Assembly: GCA_964017235.1 (NCBI GenBank)
Contig: OZ024931.1
Span: 121,841,530-121,905,529 of the forward strand
Direction: 5' to 3'
Length of the DNA: 64,000 nt
From: Sabellastarte sp. h YS-2021
Lineage: Eukaryota > Annelida > Polychaeta > Sabellida > Sabellidae
Shown here: positions 22,983 through 35,424 of the stretch, in pieces
Position numbering within the stretch: the stretch's first letter is position 1
Layout: the number at the start of each line of letters is the position of its first letter
Program-made: the position numbers and the translations under genes
The notes under the pieces: generated by a model
The model's input: only the letters and a program-made list of their open reading frames with translations
Database searches by the model: none
Told to the model about the DNA's origin: nothing

Positions 22983-23150
22983 ATTGCTGAAGCTATGAGC
23001 TCGAAACTCCAGATTCGAATTGATGCTTTGACTGGGATGAGGAATGCAATAGAAAGTATTTATGACAATAACCAGCTGAGCCCAAGCAACCCATTCCAGT
23101 CTTGTTGTGAAGTGGATTTACAGGAGAAAAGTACACTATTAAATATTGAG
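22983..23150 (+). CDS. CACHD1/alpha2-delta-like protein, exon 3
   Basis: The exon is bounded by TATGTTAG and GAG|GTAGTG, 56 codons, phase 0 at both ends. The protein (IAEAMSSKLQIRIDALTGMR..., NPFQSCCEVDL...) shows an amphipathic helix with basic and acidic residues, followed by a CC pair. The order helix, short linker, CC, then a segment ending before VNYEK is what I recall of CACHD1 N-termini (the position of the conserved cysteine pair). No domain of catalytic type. Confidence 0.75.
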
Positions 23151-23280
23151 GTAGTGTTTGTTACTGTATGGTACCATATTGGACCAAATCTCATCATTCC
23201 AAGATCATTATGTAGCATGAAAACCACATCGTTATTATACAACAACTATACTATGTCTTTATTATGCCATACATAACTTT

Positions 23281-23800
23281 GTCACCACACACTGGTACCA
23301 AATCTTTCCATCTTATATCTGCCTGTATCATGGTACATCAGTACCATTTATTAAGCATATCATGCCATACTGCACCCATGTAATATCATGCCATACCTAC
23401 ACCATAACTTTTGCTATATCCTGCCATACTAATCCATATCTTTGCCATTTCTGTCATTCCACATTTTGTTCTATACAATACTACACCAATACCATATCTT
23501 TTCTGTGTCATTCTATACCACACCCTTACTATAGCATAACACACCTATACCATACTGCTACTATCTCCTGCTATACTATTCCATATCTTTGGCATGTCAT
23601 ACCATTCCACATTTTCCTGCAAAGTAATACTATACAGCAAATATACTATATCTTTACCATATCAAACTTTACTACGCATATACAATATCTTTACAGTATA
23701 CTTGAATCATGTTGTTTGAGGCCTTTCCATTATAGTTCCTTATTTCTCTGTGGTAACAACCATTGCTATACCCATAGACTGATTAATTTTAGAATACTGC
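23281..23800. repeat. Degenerate CATACC/ATATCTTT-rich intronic repeat
   Basis: Intron 3 contains an irregular array of phrases such as CATGCCATAC, CCATATCTTT and CTATACTATTCC. The spacing is not constant. A 152-codon open frame at 23362-23820 is low-complexity (His/Ser/Tyr/Thr-rich) and is not supported as a gene. Confidence 0.6.
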
Positions 23801-24119
23801 TCATGATTGTTGCTCCTTAAGTTGATTATTAACCTCCATCAAGGAGTTTTATGTAATTTATAGTGTTTGTTTGTTTGTTTGTTATCAAAATAACTCAAAG
23901 TTGTGGAAGGATTCTGATGAAATTTTCAGGAAATGTCAACAATGGCATAAAAACTTATTATTATTAAATTTTGATGGTGATCTGGAGCACCGTCTAGATC
24001 CAGGAGTTTTTTAAAGATTTTTCTATCATTGCATTCATAAGCCATAGTGGATGGATTGGGCCTTGGATGAGGTTGCTTCTCTCTCCGGGTGATTTTCTAG
24101 TGGGTTATTGTTTTTTTAG

Positions 24120-24322
24120 GTGAACTATGAAAAGATCTGCACAGTGGGACAGGGAGTGAATGATGCCAGTGATTTCCTGTCATCCTCTATCACCAGCACT
24201 GTGAGAACACAGTATGAGAAGGCTCTGGGCATTAAGTACGCATTCTTTGGGTCTGAGGAGGGAGTCATGTTCAACTATCCAGCAGTTCGAGTTTGTCAGA
24301 ATGACTATGATCCCAGATACAG
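24120..24322 (+). CDS. CACHD1/alpha2-delta-like protein, exon 4
   Basis: The acceptor TGTTTTTTTAG and donor ACAG|GTAAAG frame 203 bp starting in phase 0 and ending after two bases of a codon. Notable is the stretch GIKYAFFGSEEGVMFNYPAV followed by a Cys and YDPRYR. The YAFFGSEEG/FNYPA pattern and the downstream (R)PWY are the conserved approach to the VWA domain in alpha2-delta and CACHD1 proteins (VWA-N region). This exon is the strongest link to CACHD1 rather than to other VWA proteins. Confidence 0.85.
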
Positions 24323-26480
24323 GTAAAGAGATATATTATGGTCACAGGTCACTTTTACTGTCTGTGTTTTGTGGTTGATTCTGGTGGTACAATGTAATGA
24401 GTGTTGAAGAGGACAGTTGAAATGTGTCAAGTTAAACATTAAGGGGAAAAACGGTGTAAATGTTAAGGCTGTCAAGAGTACTTGTAAAAAATGGGGTGAT
24501 GAATTACAAAGCTCTAAAAACTTTGCTCTTTTCTTATTCAATATAGACAATTTTGCAAACTGAATTAACTTTTGTCAAATTAGTCTCAAAATGGCTCAAT
24601 TAAATGGAAATTTTACAAGAAAATAAACCAATAACAGGCCTACTTCAAAAGGATTGACAGCAAAGGTAAAAGATTACTCTCTTACACAAATTAAAACTTC
24701 TTTTAACCCTTGTAAATTCAAGTTTAAAACATCATCTGAGGACATCAAACTGACTGCTATAATTTGAAAAGAAATTAGACTGTATTAGTATAATATAGCA
24801 ATGGCCTGATCATTGGTTTAAGATCATGTGGTAAATTGAGGAATTCCAATTACATTATGGCTGGTGATACTATGTAATTAAAGTAGCACACTACTTTCAG
24901 TTGACGAGGGCAATTGTATTTAAAGCTGTAAGATTTGAACCAACCATCATTCAACTAAATTATTCGCAGAACTTGACCTTTCCCTTACCCTGGCCTCAAT
25001 GCCACATATGCACTCTTGACTACTGTGTACTTAGATTAGGAATCTAAAAATAAACCAGCTAGTTAATCATATGTCATAAACTGTAGACGTTTAGTTTTGC
25101 CACCTAAATTCCACTACATGTATATAGCTGGCTCAGTTCATATTGCAGTCATTGAGAGGACTGATGTCAGAGTGAATGGTTAAAAAATCCACTGGACCCT
25201 CTATTGGCAACTGGTCCATATATTCCACTAAATGGTTATAGAATTTTATCATGCATCCGTTGTGGCTGTAATATCCGTAATATTAAATGGTAAACCAAAC
25301 TGTGAATTATATTGGAACATTTTGCTCGATTATGATGACTATTAGAACATACTAAGCATATTTCATTTTACCGTACATTACATGTAAATATGTTGAAAAA
25401 ATAGTACTGGGCTTTTAAATATCTATTTTTAAAAACTTTAGATAATTATGTGCTTTCTGTAGATATTTCATATAAGCTTATATTATTTTCAATCCCACAG
25501 CTACTAAGGACCTTTGTTATCCCTACAAAAGATTAAAGACCATTTAACTTTTCACTATTTTTATGTGACTGATACATAAAATGCATTTTTATTGGAAATA
25601 AATAAAAGTTTGAGAAATTAATTTAAATTAAAGTTTCAAAATTTTAACACATTTTAACTACACTTTCATTCAGCAGAAATTTTACCTTATCATTTAAGAC
25701 GGAATGATTTACACTCAAACAAATCTGTACACATTCTTTAAGAATCTATTTTTAAACAGAGATTATTAGGAAGTGGTTTCTTTATTTTATTACAATCAAG
25801 GCTTAATATTTTGCCATTTTCTGGTACATTTATGACTTTAATGTAGGTACTGGCTACTTGATCAAAGAATTGTTGTTAGAAACTATGAAAAGGCCAGCTA
25901 ACCCCTAATTGGAATTCATCATATTCTTTCGGAGGGACTTAATCTCTTTTAAGGCATCTATGGTTATGGTGTGGCTTCCTCTATTAAAGGGACAACATTA
26001 GAGGGAAGTTTTATTCAACCCTAATTATAGATCTAAATTTTGTTGGTGACTTTTGGAAAATAAATACATTGTTAAAATACAAACTACAGTGAAATTCAGT
26101 TCTTGGACAAGAAATATATCATAATGTTATTACCTTGCTTATTGTTCCTTATAATTTAAGTATCATGCTTTGATAAATATTTGGATATTTAAATTTATAA
26201 ACGTGCCTATTTACATTACAATTTATTTTAAATGAAAAAAAAATACAAGTTTTTCATTACATATCACATACAACTGCTTTTGAAATCATAAAGTGATGTA
26301 AAATAGTTACCCAGTGCTGGATTGTAAACAAGTATCAAACTTTGAATATGACAAAGCCATTTAAAGTTTTAAATAACTGTTAATATGAAGACATATCAAA
26401 TGACACCAAACTATTAAAGATATAATATGAAAACATAGCAGATAACCCCCAACTATTAAAGATATGAAGTCTTCATTATG
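24323..26480. other. Intron 4, first part: no other feature
   Basis: AT-rich intronic sequence between exon 4 and the palindrome cluster. No gene, RNA or structured repeat was recognised. Confidence 0.5.
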
Positions 26481-26485
26481 ATTTT

Positions 26486-26645
26486 AGTAAATACGCGTAT
26501 TTACTGGAGCAAAAAACCAGTAAATACGCGTATTTACTGAAATTTTCAGGGAATACGCGTATTTACTGACAAAAAGTCAGTAAATATGCGTATTTACTGA
26601 AAATTTCAGTAAATACGCATATTTACTGATTTCGCATATTTACTG
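26486..26645. repeat. Cluster of perfect palindromes
   Basis: The 20-base palindrome AGTAAATACGCGTATTTACT occurs at 26486-26505 and, with C/G added on each side (22 bp), at 26518-26539. Close variants follow at about 26547-26569 (GGGAATACGCG), 26578-26599 (ATATGCG), 26607-26628 (ATACGCAT) and a half copy at 26631-26645. Spacers (GGAGCAAAAAACC, AAATTTTCAGG, ACAAAAAGT, AAAATTT) themselves pair or are palindromic. It lies in intron 4. Function unknown. Confidence 0.9.
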
Positions 26646-27128
26646 TAACATATATAACATAAAATATCAATTTGAATTAAAATTTGGCAAAAACTGGCAA
26701 AATCCCAGTATCATGTGGTAGTTTGTATAAAGAGCTGATGTACAGTCTTGCAGTACATTTCACTTTTCAACCCTGACTCTGTATTGAATCTTTTCAGACA
26801 TGTTATGTGTAGAAAATAACGGATTATAAATATTTATCTAGTGAGCCAAACTTAAGGCAGATCACACATTGCAGTATTCTCTGACCAATCATTACAAACC
26901 TTGCTATGTGGAGAATGAGATGGGGTTTAATGTATGCATATCACAGGCTCAACTTGTATAATGTATATTGTAACAGCTTCTAATATTTTTTGTTGAACCT
27001 TTTCAGACCTTGATATGTGGAAAATATACATATAATTGATTTAATCTATGTACATAATCAATTAAACTCGAATAATGTGTTACAAAATCTATAATACCCT
27101 TCTAATACCCTGTATTAAACCATTGCAG

Positions 27129-27288
27129 ACCATGGTATGTGGAGACTGCCTCCCCTGACCCTAAAGACGTGGTCATAGTCATAGACAGGTCCGGGTCTAT
27201 GAATGCTGGTAGTGGTTCCCAGACCCTTATGGAGATTGCAATAGCAGCAGCCATCACTGTGCTTGAGACACTCAATCCAAATGACAGG
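27129..27288 (+). CDS. CACHD1/alpha2-delta-like protein, exon 5 with VWA MIDAS
   Basis: The acceptor TTTTCAG-like tract ends CATTGCAG, and the donor is AGG|GTGAGT. The exon completes the split Arg codon of exon 4 (AG|A) and reads PWYVETASPDPKDVVIVIDR then SGSM. DRSGS is a perfect DxSxS metal-ion-dependent adhesion site (Asp about residue 216 of the assembled protein), preceded by the usual hydrophobic VWA strand. Vertebrate CACHD1 is thought to have a degenerate MIDAS, so an intact one here is worth noting. The exon ends LETLNPNDR, the end of VWA helix 1 and the loop before strand 2. The following intron spans about 18.2 kb and holds HINE-2, DIRS-A, HINE-3 and minisatellites. Confidence 0.85.
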
Positions 27289-27781
27289 GTGAGTGTGCCT
27301 ATGTACTAAACAGAATACAGAATACTTGTTGATTGTATTTCCAGGAGTGTACCATAATGTGTAAGGGGGAGGTAGTGGTAGCCAAAGTGATGAGGAAATT
27401 AAAGATATACGGAAATTTATAAGTGTAATTTCTGAGTTTTTTACCAATTTGAGTCGCCGATTTCTCAAGCAGAAGTTGTAGCAATTCACCTCAAAAAAGC
27501 ACTAAAAATTTAATTGATTTGATTTTTGCATAGGTTAACTACATTTATAGGTTTTGCTTAGTGTTAATGTGTATTTAAACTTTTAAACTCGCATGTAAAA
27601 CTAGCACAAAATTACTAAGGTTTTTGTGGTAAAGTTTGCCAAATTATGGATATTATCAGGAGAGAAGGAATATATGTGAAATTCACCACAGTATATGAGA
27701 AAACCCGTTTCTGAATTATGGAAAATTGTTATCAAATTTTTTACTTGTATGAACTATTTAGACAGCTTATCTCTTTAGATT

Positions 27782-27960
27782 CTGGGGCAGGCTTCACAAA
27801 AGACTTTGCTCCATTTTTAGGTTTAAGCCCAAAAATTTTGTGTGAACTTGAGACATTTGTCCTGATTTTGCTTTAGGATTAATAACCCCTTTTAGACTTG
27901 AGTTTTTGCTTAACTTTATCACACAGACAGAAATCAGAGTCTTAAGTCTTCCAAAACAGT
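27782..27960. mobile_element. Partial TIR element end (type-1-like)
   Basis: CTGGGGCAGGCTTCACAAAAGACTTTGCTCC and then AGACATTTGTCC-like phrases resemble the left end of the type-1 elements (GGGGC..GATTTCACAAAAG.CTT). No matching right end is evident, so it appears truncated or diverged. Confidence 0.4.
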
Positions 27961-29190
27961 TCAAATGTTTATATGTTTGCCTTTATATCTACATCAGTCT
28001 GTTGCCTGTTCTATTATATTGATTTTGTCACCAGACTACTATGATAAGGTAGTCATAAGCATAGTCATATTGGTTGTATGACTTATCTTTCAAGTTGTGA
28101 AAGTCATGAATACATTTACTATGATTATAGATGCACGTCAAAAGTGTTCAACATGTTTAAAAAACTATGCGAGTGGGCATTTCTGTCCTGCGTGTCCAAG
28201 ACTGATCTTTTGGACCATAAGACAGTTATGACTAATCATTCATGTGATGCAGCTCATCTTTTGGTTGCTATTAATCTTTTGTAAATATGGAGCTGAGTGA
28301 TTTTGTCCAATGAGAATATTATTTATAGGTTTTGTGGCACTGACTATTGCACAAGATTGGTCAGAGCTTTGCGATTCAAGAGATCTTCGTGAACTGTAGC
28401 AGTCGGGTACAGCTGATCTTTTCATTTATATGACCAGTCCTTTTAGTCTGGACAAATTACTTTGTATTTTAGTTTTTCCACCTTTTTTGGTAGAATCAGT
28501 CACAGCAGCATCCTAAGTTTAAAACTGGCTTGGTGTTAGGATTAGTCACAACAGTGGAGCAGTGGTATTAAATACAAAAGTTAATTGTTGAGATAGTTAC
28601 TCTCAAAAGTTTAGCCTTTGCTGCACTCTCATCAGAGTTTATATTTTCACATGTTACCATGCCAATAATGAGGAGCTCAAGATCGTACCTCACGGGGCTG
28701 AGAGTAACTTTTTTCTGGCCTTGATGAAATGAAAATACACATGTATATCAAGTTGAAACATAAAAATTCATGTGAGACAGTGTAAAATTTGCTTGGTATT
28801 TATTGTATCCACCGATCTGGTAGATACTTTGGTTTAGCATTAGCTATGCCGCCACCATGCGTAGAGAGATTTTTGATCTCTTTGCGGAATACTACATCAG
28901 CTTGCTTCACCAAATTTGCAGGATATCTTCATTGTGAGGTAGCTTCTCTGCGGCTGAAATTAGCCTCATTCTAAGCACAAGATAGGCCCTGAGCATTTCT
29001 TTGAAAATTATCTACCTTTTTCAACTGGCTGGTTCTTGTAACTAAAAGGTTGAATCTCTTCATAAGTGATATGTATAAGAGATATATATGTCCTTTACAA
29101 GCATGCAAACATTTGACCTTGAAGCTCTTCATTCAAGGTTATCCACAGAGTGCCAATATACCCCATGTAGTGGACTTTAAAGTGCCTGTA
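27961..29190. other. Intron 5, early part: no gene recognised
   Basis: No coding exon recognised. Open frames of 60-68 codons here lack splice context and family features. A short inverted repeat pair at 28596-28709 is listed separately. Confidence 0.45.
28596..28709. repeat. Short inverted repeat pair
   Basis: AGTTACTCTCA (28596-28606) and TGAGAGTAACT (about 28699-28709) are perfect inverted copies around 90 bp. This may be a tiny foldback element; weak on its own. Confidence 0.35.
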
Positions 29191-29194
29191 TCTC

Positions 29195-29803
29195 CTTTAT
29201 TATTTTTCCTAGAGGTTTGGCATGTAAAGTCAACCTATAGGAAATCATGGCCTGGGAATCTTCTGATGTGGTCAGATTTGACCTTGGGTCCCTCCTTTAA
29301 GGTCCTACGAGGGTAGCCAAACTTATAAAAGTGCTCAGAACTCACTTATTATTGGTTCTACAGTTTTAGGATGTGAAACCAACCTATAGGAAATCATGGG
29401 ATGGAAATCTTCTTATGTGGTCAGACTTGACAAAAGGCCCCTTCAAGGTTAAACGAGGATACCCAAACTTAAAAGTGCTTATAACTTGCCTATTGTTGAT
29501 GCTAGAGGTATGCAATGTGAAACCAACCTGTAGGAAATCATGGGCTGGGAATCTTTTGATGTGGTCAGATTTGACCTTTGGCTCCTTCCTCAATGCCAAA
29601 TGAGGATAGCCAAACTTACAAGTGCTTATAACTTGCTTATTTTTGGTCCTAGAGTTTTGGGATATAAAACCAACCTACAGGTAATCATAGGCCCAGGAAG
29701 TCTTCTTAGGTGGTCAGATTTGACCTTGGGCCCCTCCTTCAAGGTCAAATAAGGGTAGCCAAATTTAAAAGTGCTTATAACTCACTTATTATTGTCCTAA
29801 AGA
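29195..29803. repeat. Imperfect tandem repeat, about 147-bp period
   Basis: The block CAACCTATAGGAAATCATGG recurs at 29231, 29380, 29524 (CTGTAGG) and 29671 (CTACAGG), i.e. every 144-149 bp. Each is followed by GGTCAGATTTGACC, CCCCTCCTTCAAGGT, ...GGGTAGCCAAACTT and AAGTGCTTATAACTCACTTA. The array ends where HINE-2 begins. Confidence 0.8.
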
Positions 29804-29850
29804 ATTAAGCGTCCCGCAAGGGACGCTTGTTTGTGTATGGGAGAGCTTCA

Positions 29851-29912
29851 GGCTCCGCCGGCTCCGCCGGCTCCGGCGGCTCCGCCGGCTCCGCCGGCTC
29901 CGCCGGCTCCGC
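29851..29912. repeat. GGCTCCGCC tandem repeat
   Basis: About seven 9-bp units, one of them inverted in sense (GGCTCCGGC). HINE-1 has fewer than two units at the same place, so the tract expanded after the copies separated. Confidence 0.9.
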
Positions 29913-30244
29913 ATTTTGTTTTCCTTATAACTCTGTAACCATTAGGCGGATTCTTTTCAAATTTGGCAGGTTTAGGCAGTAGCCTTGGGGAATTTTTTTG
30001 AATATGCTGCAGTGACATTTCAACCAATCAGAGAGGTCACATGACCAAAAATGTCTTTTTTCGATGGGGAAGCTTGTCCGGATGATAACTTGAAAGCAAT
30101 TTTATCAATTCACCTGAAACTTGGCAAATACATTCATTCTATTAAAATCTGGAAATCATTAGATTTTGGCATTGATTGGTCAAGAAATGGCCGAGTAATT
30201 AATGATTAATTAATCATTACGAATTTTCCAAATAAGGAAAACAC

Positions 30245-31223
30245 AAAAATGCTTATATCTCGAAAACCGTGCTAGATAGAGCGATTTCGACGAAATTTTT
30301 GACCCGCAGGGTATCTCTGCGGAGTAGTTTTCCCAATTTTCAAAAAAATTTTATCTCGTCCAAAATGGCGGCCATTTTGAATTTTCGAAATTTTCGCAAA
30401 AATTGCAAAACACAAAAATGCTTATATCTCAAAAACCGTGCTAGATAGAGCAATTTCGACAAAATTTTTGACCCGCAGGGTATCTCTGCAGAGTACTTTT
30501 CCCAATTTTCAAAAAATTTTTCTCTCGCCAAAAATGGCGGCCATTTTGAATTTTCGAAATTTTCGTAAAAATTGCAAAACACAAAAATGCTTATATCTCG
30601 AAAACCGTGCTAGATAGAGCGATTTCGATGAAATTTTTGACCCACAGGGTATCTCTGCGGAGTACTTTTCCCAATTTTCAAAAAATTTTTGTCTCGCCAA
30701 AAATGGCGGCCATTTTGAATTTTCGAAATTTTCGTAAAAATTGCAAAACACAAAAATGCTTATATCTCGAAAACCGTGCTAGATAGAGCGATTTCGATGA
30801 AATTTTTGACCCACAGGGTATCTCTGCGGAGTAGTTTTCCCAATTTTCAAAAAATTTTTGTCTCGTCCAAAATGGCGGCCATTTTGAATTTTCGAAATTT
30901 TCGCAAAAATTGCAAAACACAAAAATGCTTATATCTCGAAAACCGTGCTAGATAGAGCAATTTCGACAAAATTTTTGACCCACAGGGTATCTCTGCAGAG
31001 TAGTTATCCCAATTTTGAAAAAATTTTTGTCTCGCCAAAAATGGCGGCCATTTTGAATTTTCGAATTTTTCGCAAAAATTGCAAAACATAAAAATGCTTA
31101 TATCTCGAAAACCCTGCAAGATAGAGCGATTTCGACGAAATTTTTGATCCACAGGGTATATCTGCAGAGTAGCCATGCCAATTTTCAAAAAAATTTTGTC
31201 TTGCCAAAAATGGCGGCCATTTT
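30245..31223. repeat. 169-bp tandem array in HINE-2
   Basis: About 5.8 units of the same 169-bp sequence as in HINE-1, spaced exactly 169 bp as shown by the repeated minus-strand frames starting at 30582, 30751 and 30920. The central AATGGCGGCCATT is a palindromic core. Confidence 0.9.
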
Positions 31224-34200
31224 ACTCACCTACTCAAAATGAGTAAATGCGAATTATCTCTAAAAGTATTGCAGACAGCCAATTTTTCTCAAATAACTCA
31301 TTCACCTACTTTTGGGAGAGCTTTCACTTGGTGAAGTTTCAGACCCATAGCTAATTACTCACCTACTCAAAATGAGTAAATGCGAATTATCTCTAAAAGT
31401 ATTGCAGATAGCCAATTTTTGTTAAATTAATCATTCGCCTACTTTTGGGAGAGCTTTCACTTGGTGAAGTTTCAGACCCATAGCTAATTACTCACCTACT
31501 CAAAATGAGTAAATGCGAATTATCTCTAAAAGTATTGCAGATAGCCAATTTTTCTCAAATAACTCATTCACCTACTTTTGGGAGAGCTTTCACTCTGTGA
31601 AGTTTCAGACCCATAGCTAATTACTCACCTACTGAAAATGAGTAAATGCGAATTATCTCTAAAAGTATTGCAGATAGCCAATTTTTCTCAAATAACTCAT
31701 TCACCTACTTTTGGGAGAGCTTTCACATGGTGAAGTTTCAGACCCATAGCTAATTATTTACCTACTCAAAATGAGTAAATGCTAATTATCTGTAAAAGTA
31801 TTGCGGATACCCAATTTTTGTCAAATAACTCATTCATCTACTTGTGGGAGAGCTTTCACATGGTGAAGTTTCAGACCCATAGCTAATCACTCACCTACTC
31901 AAAATGAGTAAATGCGAATTATCTCTAAAAATATTGCAGATAGCCAATTTTTCTCAAATAAATCATTCACCTACTTTTGGGAGAGCTTTCACTTGGTGAA
32001 GTTTCAGACCCATAGCTAATTACTCACCTACTCAAAATGAGTAAATGCGAATTATCTCTAAAAGTATTGTAGATAGCCAATTTTTCTCAAATTAATCATT
32101 CACCTACTTTTGGGAGAGCTTTCACTTGGTGAAGTTTCAGACCCATAGCTAATTACTCACCTACTCAAAATGAGTAAATGCGAATTACCTCTAAAAGTAT
32201 TGCAGATAGCCAATTTTTCTCAAATAACTCATTCACCTACTTTTGGGAGAGCTTTCACTTGGTGAAGTTTCACACCCATAGCTAATTACTCACCTACTCA
32301 AAATGAGTAAATGCGAATTATCTCTAAAAGTATTGCAGATAGCCAATTTTTCTCAAATAACTCATTCACCTACTTTTGGGAGAGCTTTCACTTGGTGAAG
32401 TTTCACACCCATAGCTAATTACTCACCTACTCAAAATGAGTAAATGAGAATTATCTCTAAAAGTATTGCAGATAGCCAATTTTTCTCAAATAACTCATTC
32501 ACCTACTTTTGGGAGAGCTTTCACTTGGTGAAGTTTCACACCCATAGCTAATTACTCACCTACTCAAAATGAGTAAATGCGAATTATCTCTAAAAGTATT
32601 GCAGATAGCCAATTTTTCTCAAATAACTCATTCACCTACTTTTGGGAGAGCTTTGACTTGGTGAAGTTTCACACCCATAGCTAATTACTCACCTACTCAA
32701 AATGAGTAAATCCGAATTACCTCTAAAAGTATTGCAGACAGCCAATTTTTCTCAAATAACTCATTCACCTACTTTTGGGAGAGCTTTCACTTGGTGAAGT
32801 TTCAGACCCATAGCTAATTACTCACCTACTCAAAATGAGTAAATGCGAATTATCTCTAAAAGTATTGCAGATAGCCAATTTTTGTCAAATTAATCATTCG
32901 CCTACTTTTGGGAGAGCTTTCACTTGGTGAAGTTTCAGACCCATAGCTAATTACTCACCTACTCAAAATGAGTAAATGCGAATTATCTCTAAAAGTATTG
33001 CAGATAGCCAATTTTTCTCAAATAACTCATTCACCTACTTTTGGGAGAGCTTTTACTTGGTGAAGTTTCAGACCCATAGCTAATTACTCACCTACTGAAA
33101 ATGAGTAAATGCGAATTATCTCTAAAAGTATTGCAGATAGCCAATTTTTCTCAAATAACTCATTCACCTACTTTTGGGAGAGCTTTCACATGGTGAAGTT
33201 TCAGACCCATAGCTAATTATTTACCTACTCAAAATGAGTAAATGCTAATTATCTGTAAAAGTATTGCGGATACCCAATTTTTATCAAATAACTCATTCAT
33301 CTACTTGTGGGAGAGCTTTCACATGGTGAAGTTTCAGACCCATAGCTAATTACTCACCTACTCAAAATGAGTAAATGCGAATTATCTCTAAAAGTATTGT
33401 AGATAGCCAATTTTTCTCAAATTAATCATTCACCTACTTTTGGGAGAGCTTTCACTTGGTGAAGTTTCAGACCCATAGCTAATTACTCACCTACTCAAAA
33501 TGAGTAAATGCGAATTATCTCTAAAAGTATTGCAGATAGCCAATTTTTCTCAAATAACTCATTCACCTACTTTTGGGAGAGCTTTCACTTGGTGAAGTTT
33601 CACACCCATAGCTAATTACTCACCTACTCAAAATGAGTAAATGCGAATTATCTCTAAAAGTATTGCAGATAGCCAATTTTTCTCAAATAACTCATTCACC
33701 TACTTTTGGGAGAGCTTTCACTTGGTGAAGTTTCACACCCATAGCTAATTACTCACCTACTCAAAATGAGTAAATGCGAATTATCTCTAAAAGTATTGCA
33801 GATAGCCAATTTTTCTCAAATAACTCATTCACCTACTTTTGGGAGAGCTTTCACTTGGTGAAGTTTCACACCCATAGCTAATTACTCACCTACTCAAAAT
33901 GAGTAAATGCGAATTATCTCTAAAAGTATTGCAGATAGCCAATTTTTCTCAAATAACTCATTCACCTACTTTTGGGAGAGCTTTCACTTGGTGAAGTTTC
34001 ACACCCATAGCTAATTACTCACCTACTCAAAATGAGTAAATGCGAATTATCTCTAAAAGTATTGCAGATAGCCAATTTTTCTCAAATAACTCATTCACCT
34101 ACTTTTGGGAGAGCTTTCACTCGGTGAAGTTTCAAACCCATAGCTAATTACTCACCTACTCAAAATGAGTAAATGCGAATTATCTCTAAAAGTATTGCAG

Positions 34201-34920
34201 ATAGCCAATTTTTCTCAAATAACTCATTCACCTACTTTTGGGAGAGCTTTCACTCTGTGAAGTTTCAGACCCATAGCTAATTACTCACCTACTCAAAATG
34301 AGTAAATGCGAATTATCTCTAAAAGTATTGCAGATAGCCAATTTTTCTCAAATAACTCATTCACCTACTTTTGGCAGAGCTTTCACTTGGTGAAGTTTCA
34401 GACCCATAGCTAAATATTCACCTACTCAAAATGAGTAAATGTGAATTATCTCTAAAAGTATTGCAGATAGCCAATTTTTCTCGAATAACTCATTCACCTA
34501 CTTTTGGGAGAGCTTTCACTCTGTGAAGTTTCAGACCCATAGCTATTTATTCACCTACTCAAAATGAGTAAATGCTAATTATCTGTAAAAGTATTGCGGA
34601 TACCCAATTTTTATCAAATACTCATTCATCTACTTGTGGGAGAGCTTTCACATGGTGAAGTTTCAGACCCATAGCTAATTACTCACCTACTCAAAATGAG
34701 TAAATGCGAATTATCTCTAAAAGTATTGTGGATAGCCAATTTTTCTCAAATAACTCATTCACCTACTTTTGGGAGAGCTTTCACTTGGTGAAGTTTCAGA
34801 CCCATAGATAATTATTCACCTACTCAAAATGAGTAAATGTGAATTATCTCTTAATAGTATTGCAGATAGCCAATTTTTCTCAAATAACTCATTCACCTAC
34901 TTTTGGAAGAGCTTTCACAC
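31224..34920. repeat. 133-bp tandem array in HINE-2 with higher-order duplication
   Basis: About 28 units. Marker variants recur about 1462 bp apart (11 units): CTACTGAAAATGAG at about 31630 and 33092, TTAATCATTCGCC at about 31427 and 32889, and TAATTATTTACC...ATTGCGGATACCC at about 31752 and 33214. The array thus contains a duplicated 11-unit block. Every unit keeps the TACTCA-AAA-TGAGTA small palindrome. Confidence 0.9.
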
Positions 34921-35424
34921 ACGAAAATGAAAAATTGTGAATATCTCGGAAAAGCTATTTCTTCTGCTTTAATGCTCGGCGGGAGATACACACCGCGGCA
35001 GTGGTCTTGACAAAAATTTTTGTCTCCCCAAAAATGGTGGCCATTTTGAATTTTCAAAGTTTTTGCAAAACACAAAAATGCTTATATCTCGAAAACCGTG
35101 CTATATGGAGCGAAATCAACAAAATTTTGGACCTGCTGGGTATCTCTGCAGAGTAGCCATGCCAATTTTCAAAATATTTTTGTCTCACCAAATATAGCGG
35201 ACATTTTTAATTTTTTTATTTTTTGCAAAACACAAAAATGCTTATATCTTGAAAACCGTGCTAGATAGAGCAGACTGCGCTCACTTTGGTTGCCACAACA
35301 GTATAAGGCTAGAAACGAAGCATTTTCTTAATACTTTAGCACTCACCTTTATAGCCTTTTCGGGACGCTTTGTTTTTGCTATGCAAAAACATTATCTTTT
35401 TTTTTTGCGAGCGATCCTCTAGTT

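Larger units (their letters stand above)
29804..35424 (+). mobile_element. HINE-2: Helentron-like element with expanded satellite core
   Basis: Same family as HINE-1, with near-identical left 450 bp and right 500 bp. Hairpin AAGCGTCCC/GGGACGCTT at 29807-29828, subterminal inverted copy GGGACGCTT at 35362-35370, 3' hairpin GTTTTTGC-TAT-GCAAAAAC at 35372-35390, and end CTCTAG before TT. Differences from HINE-1: an expanded GGCTCCGCC repeat at 29851-29912, about 5.8 copies of the 169-bp unit (30245-31223) and about 28 copies of the 133-bp unit. The change from one satellite to the other is abrupt at 31223/31224. It lies in intron 5 of the CACHD1-like gene and has no coding capacity. Confidence 0.7.

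Noticed and set aside
23362..23820. 152-codon open frame
   Set aside because: Low-complexity intronic repeat rich in CATACC/ATATCTTT; no domain or splice support.
20971..27288. Classical CACNA2D (alpha2-delta-1 to -4) assignment
   Set aside because: The N-terminal pattern and the YAFFGSEEG-like segment fit CACHD1 better than what I recall of alpha2-delta-1 to -4; the broader family name is kept because I cannot run a search.
31224..34920. Regularly spaced repeats as a CRISPR-like array
   Set aside because: Units are 133 bp and contiguous with no unique spacers, in a eukaryotic intron.
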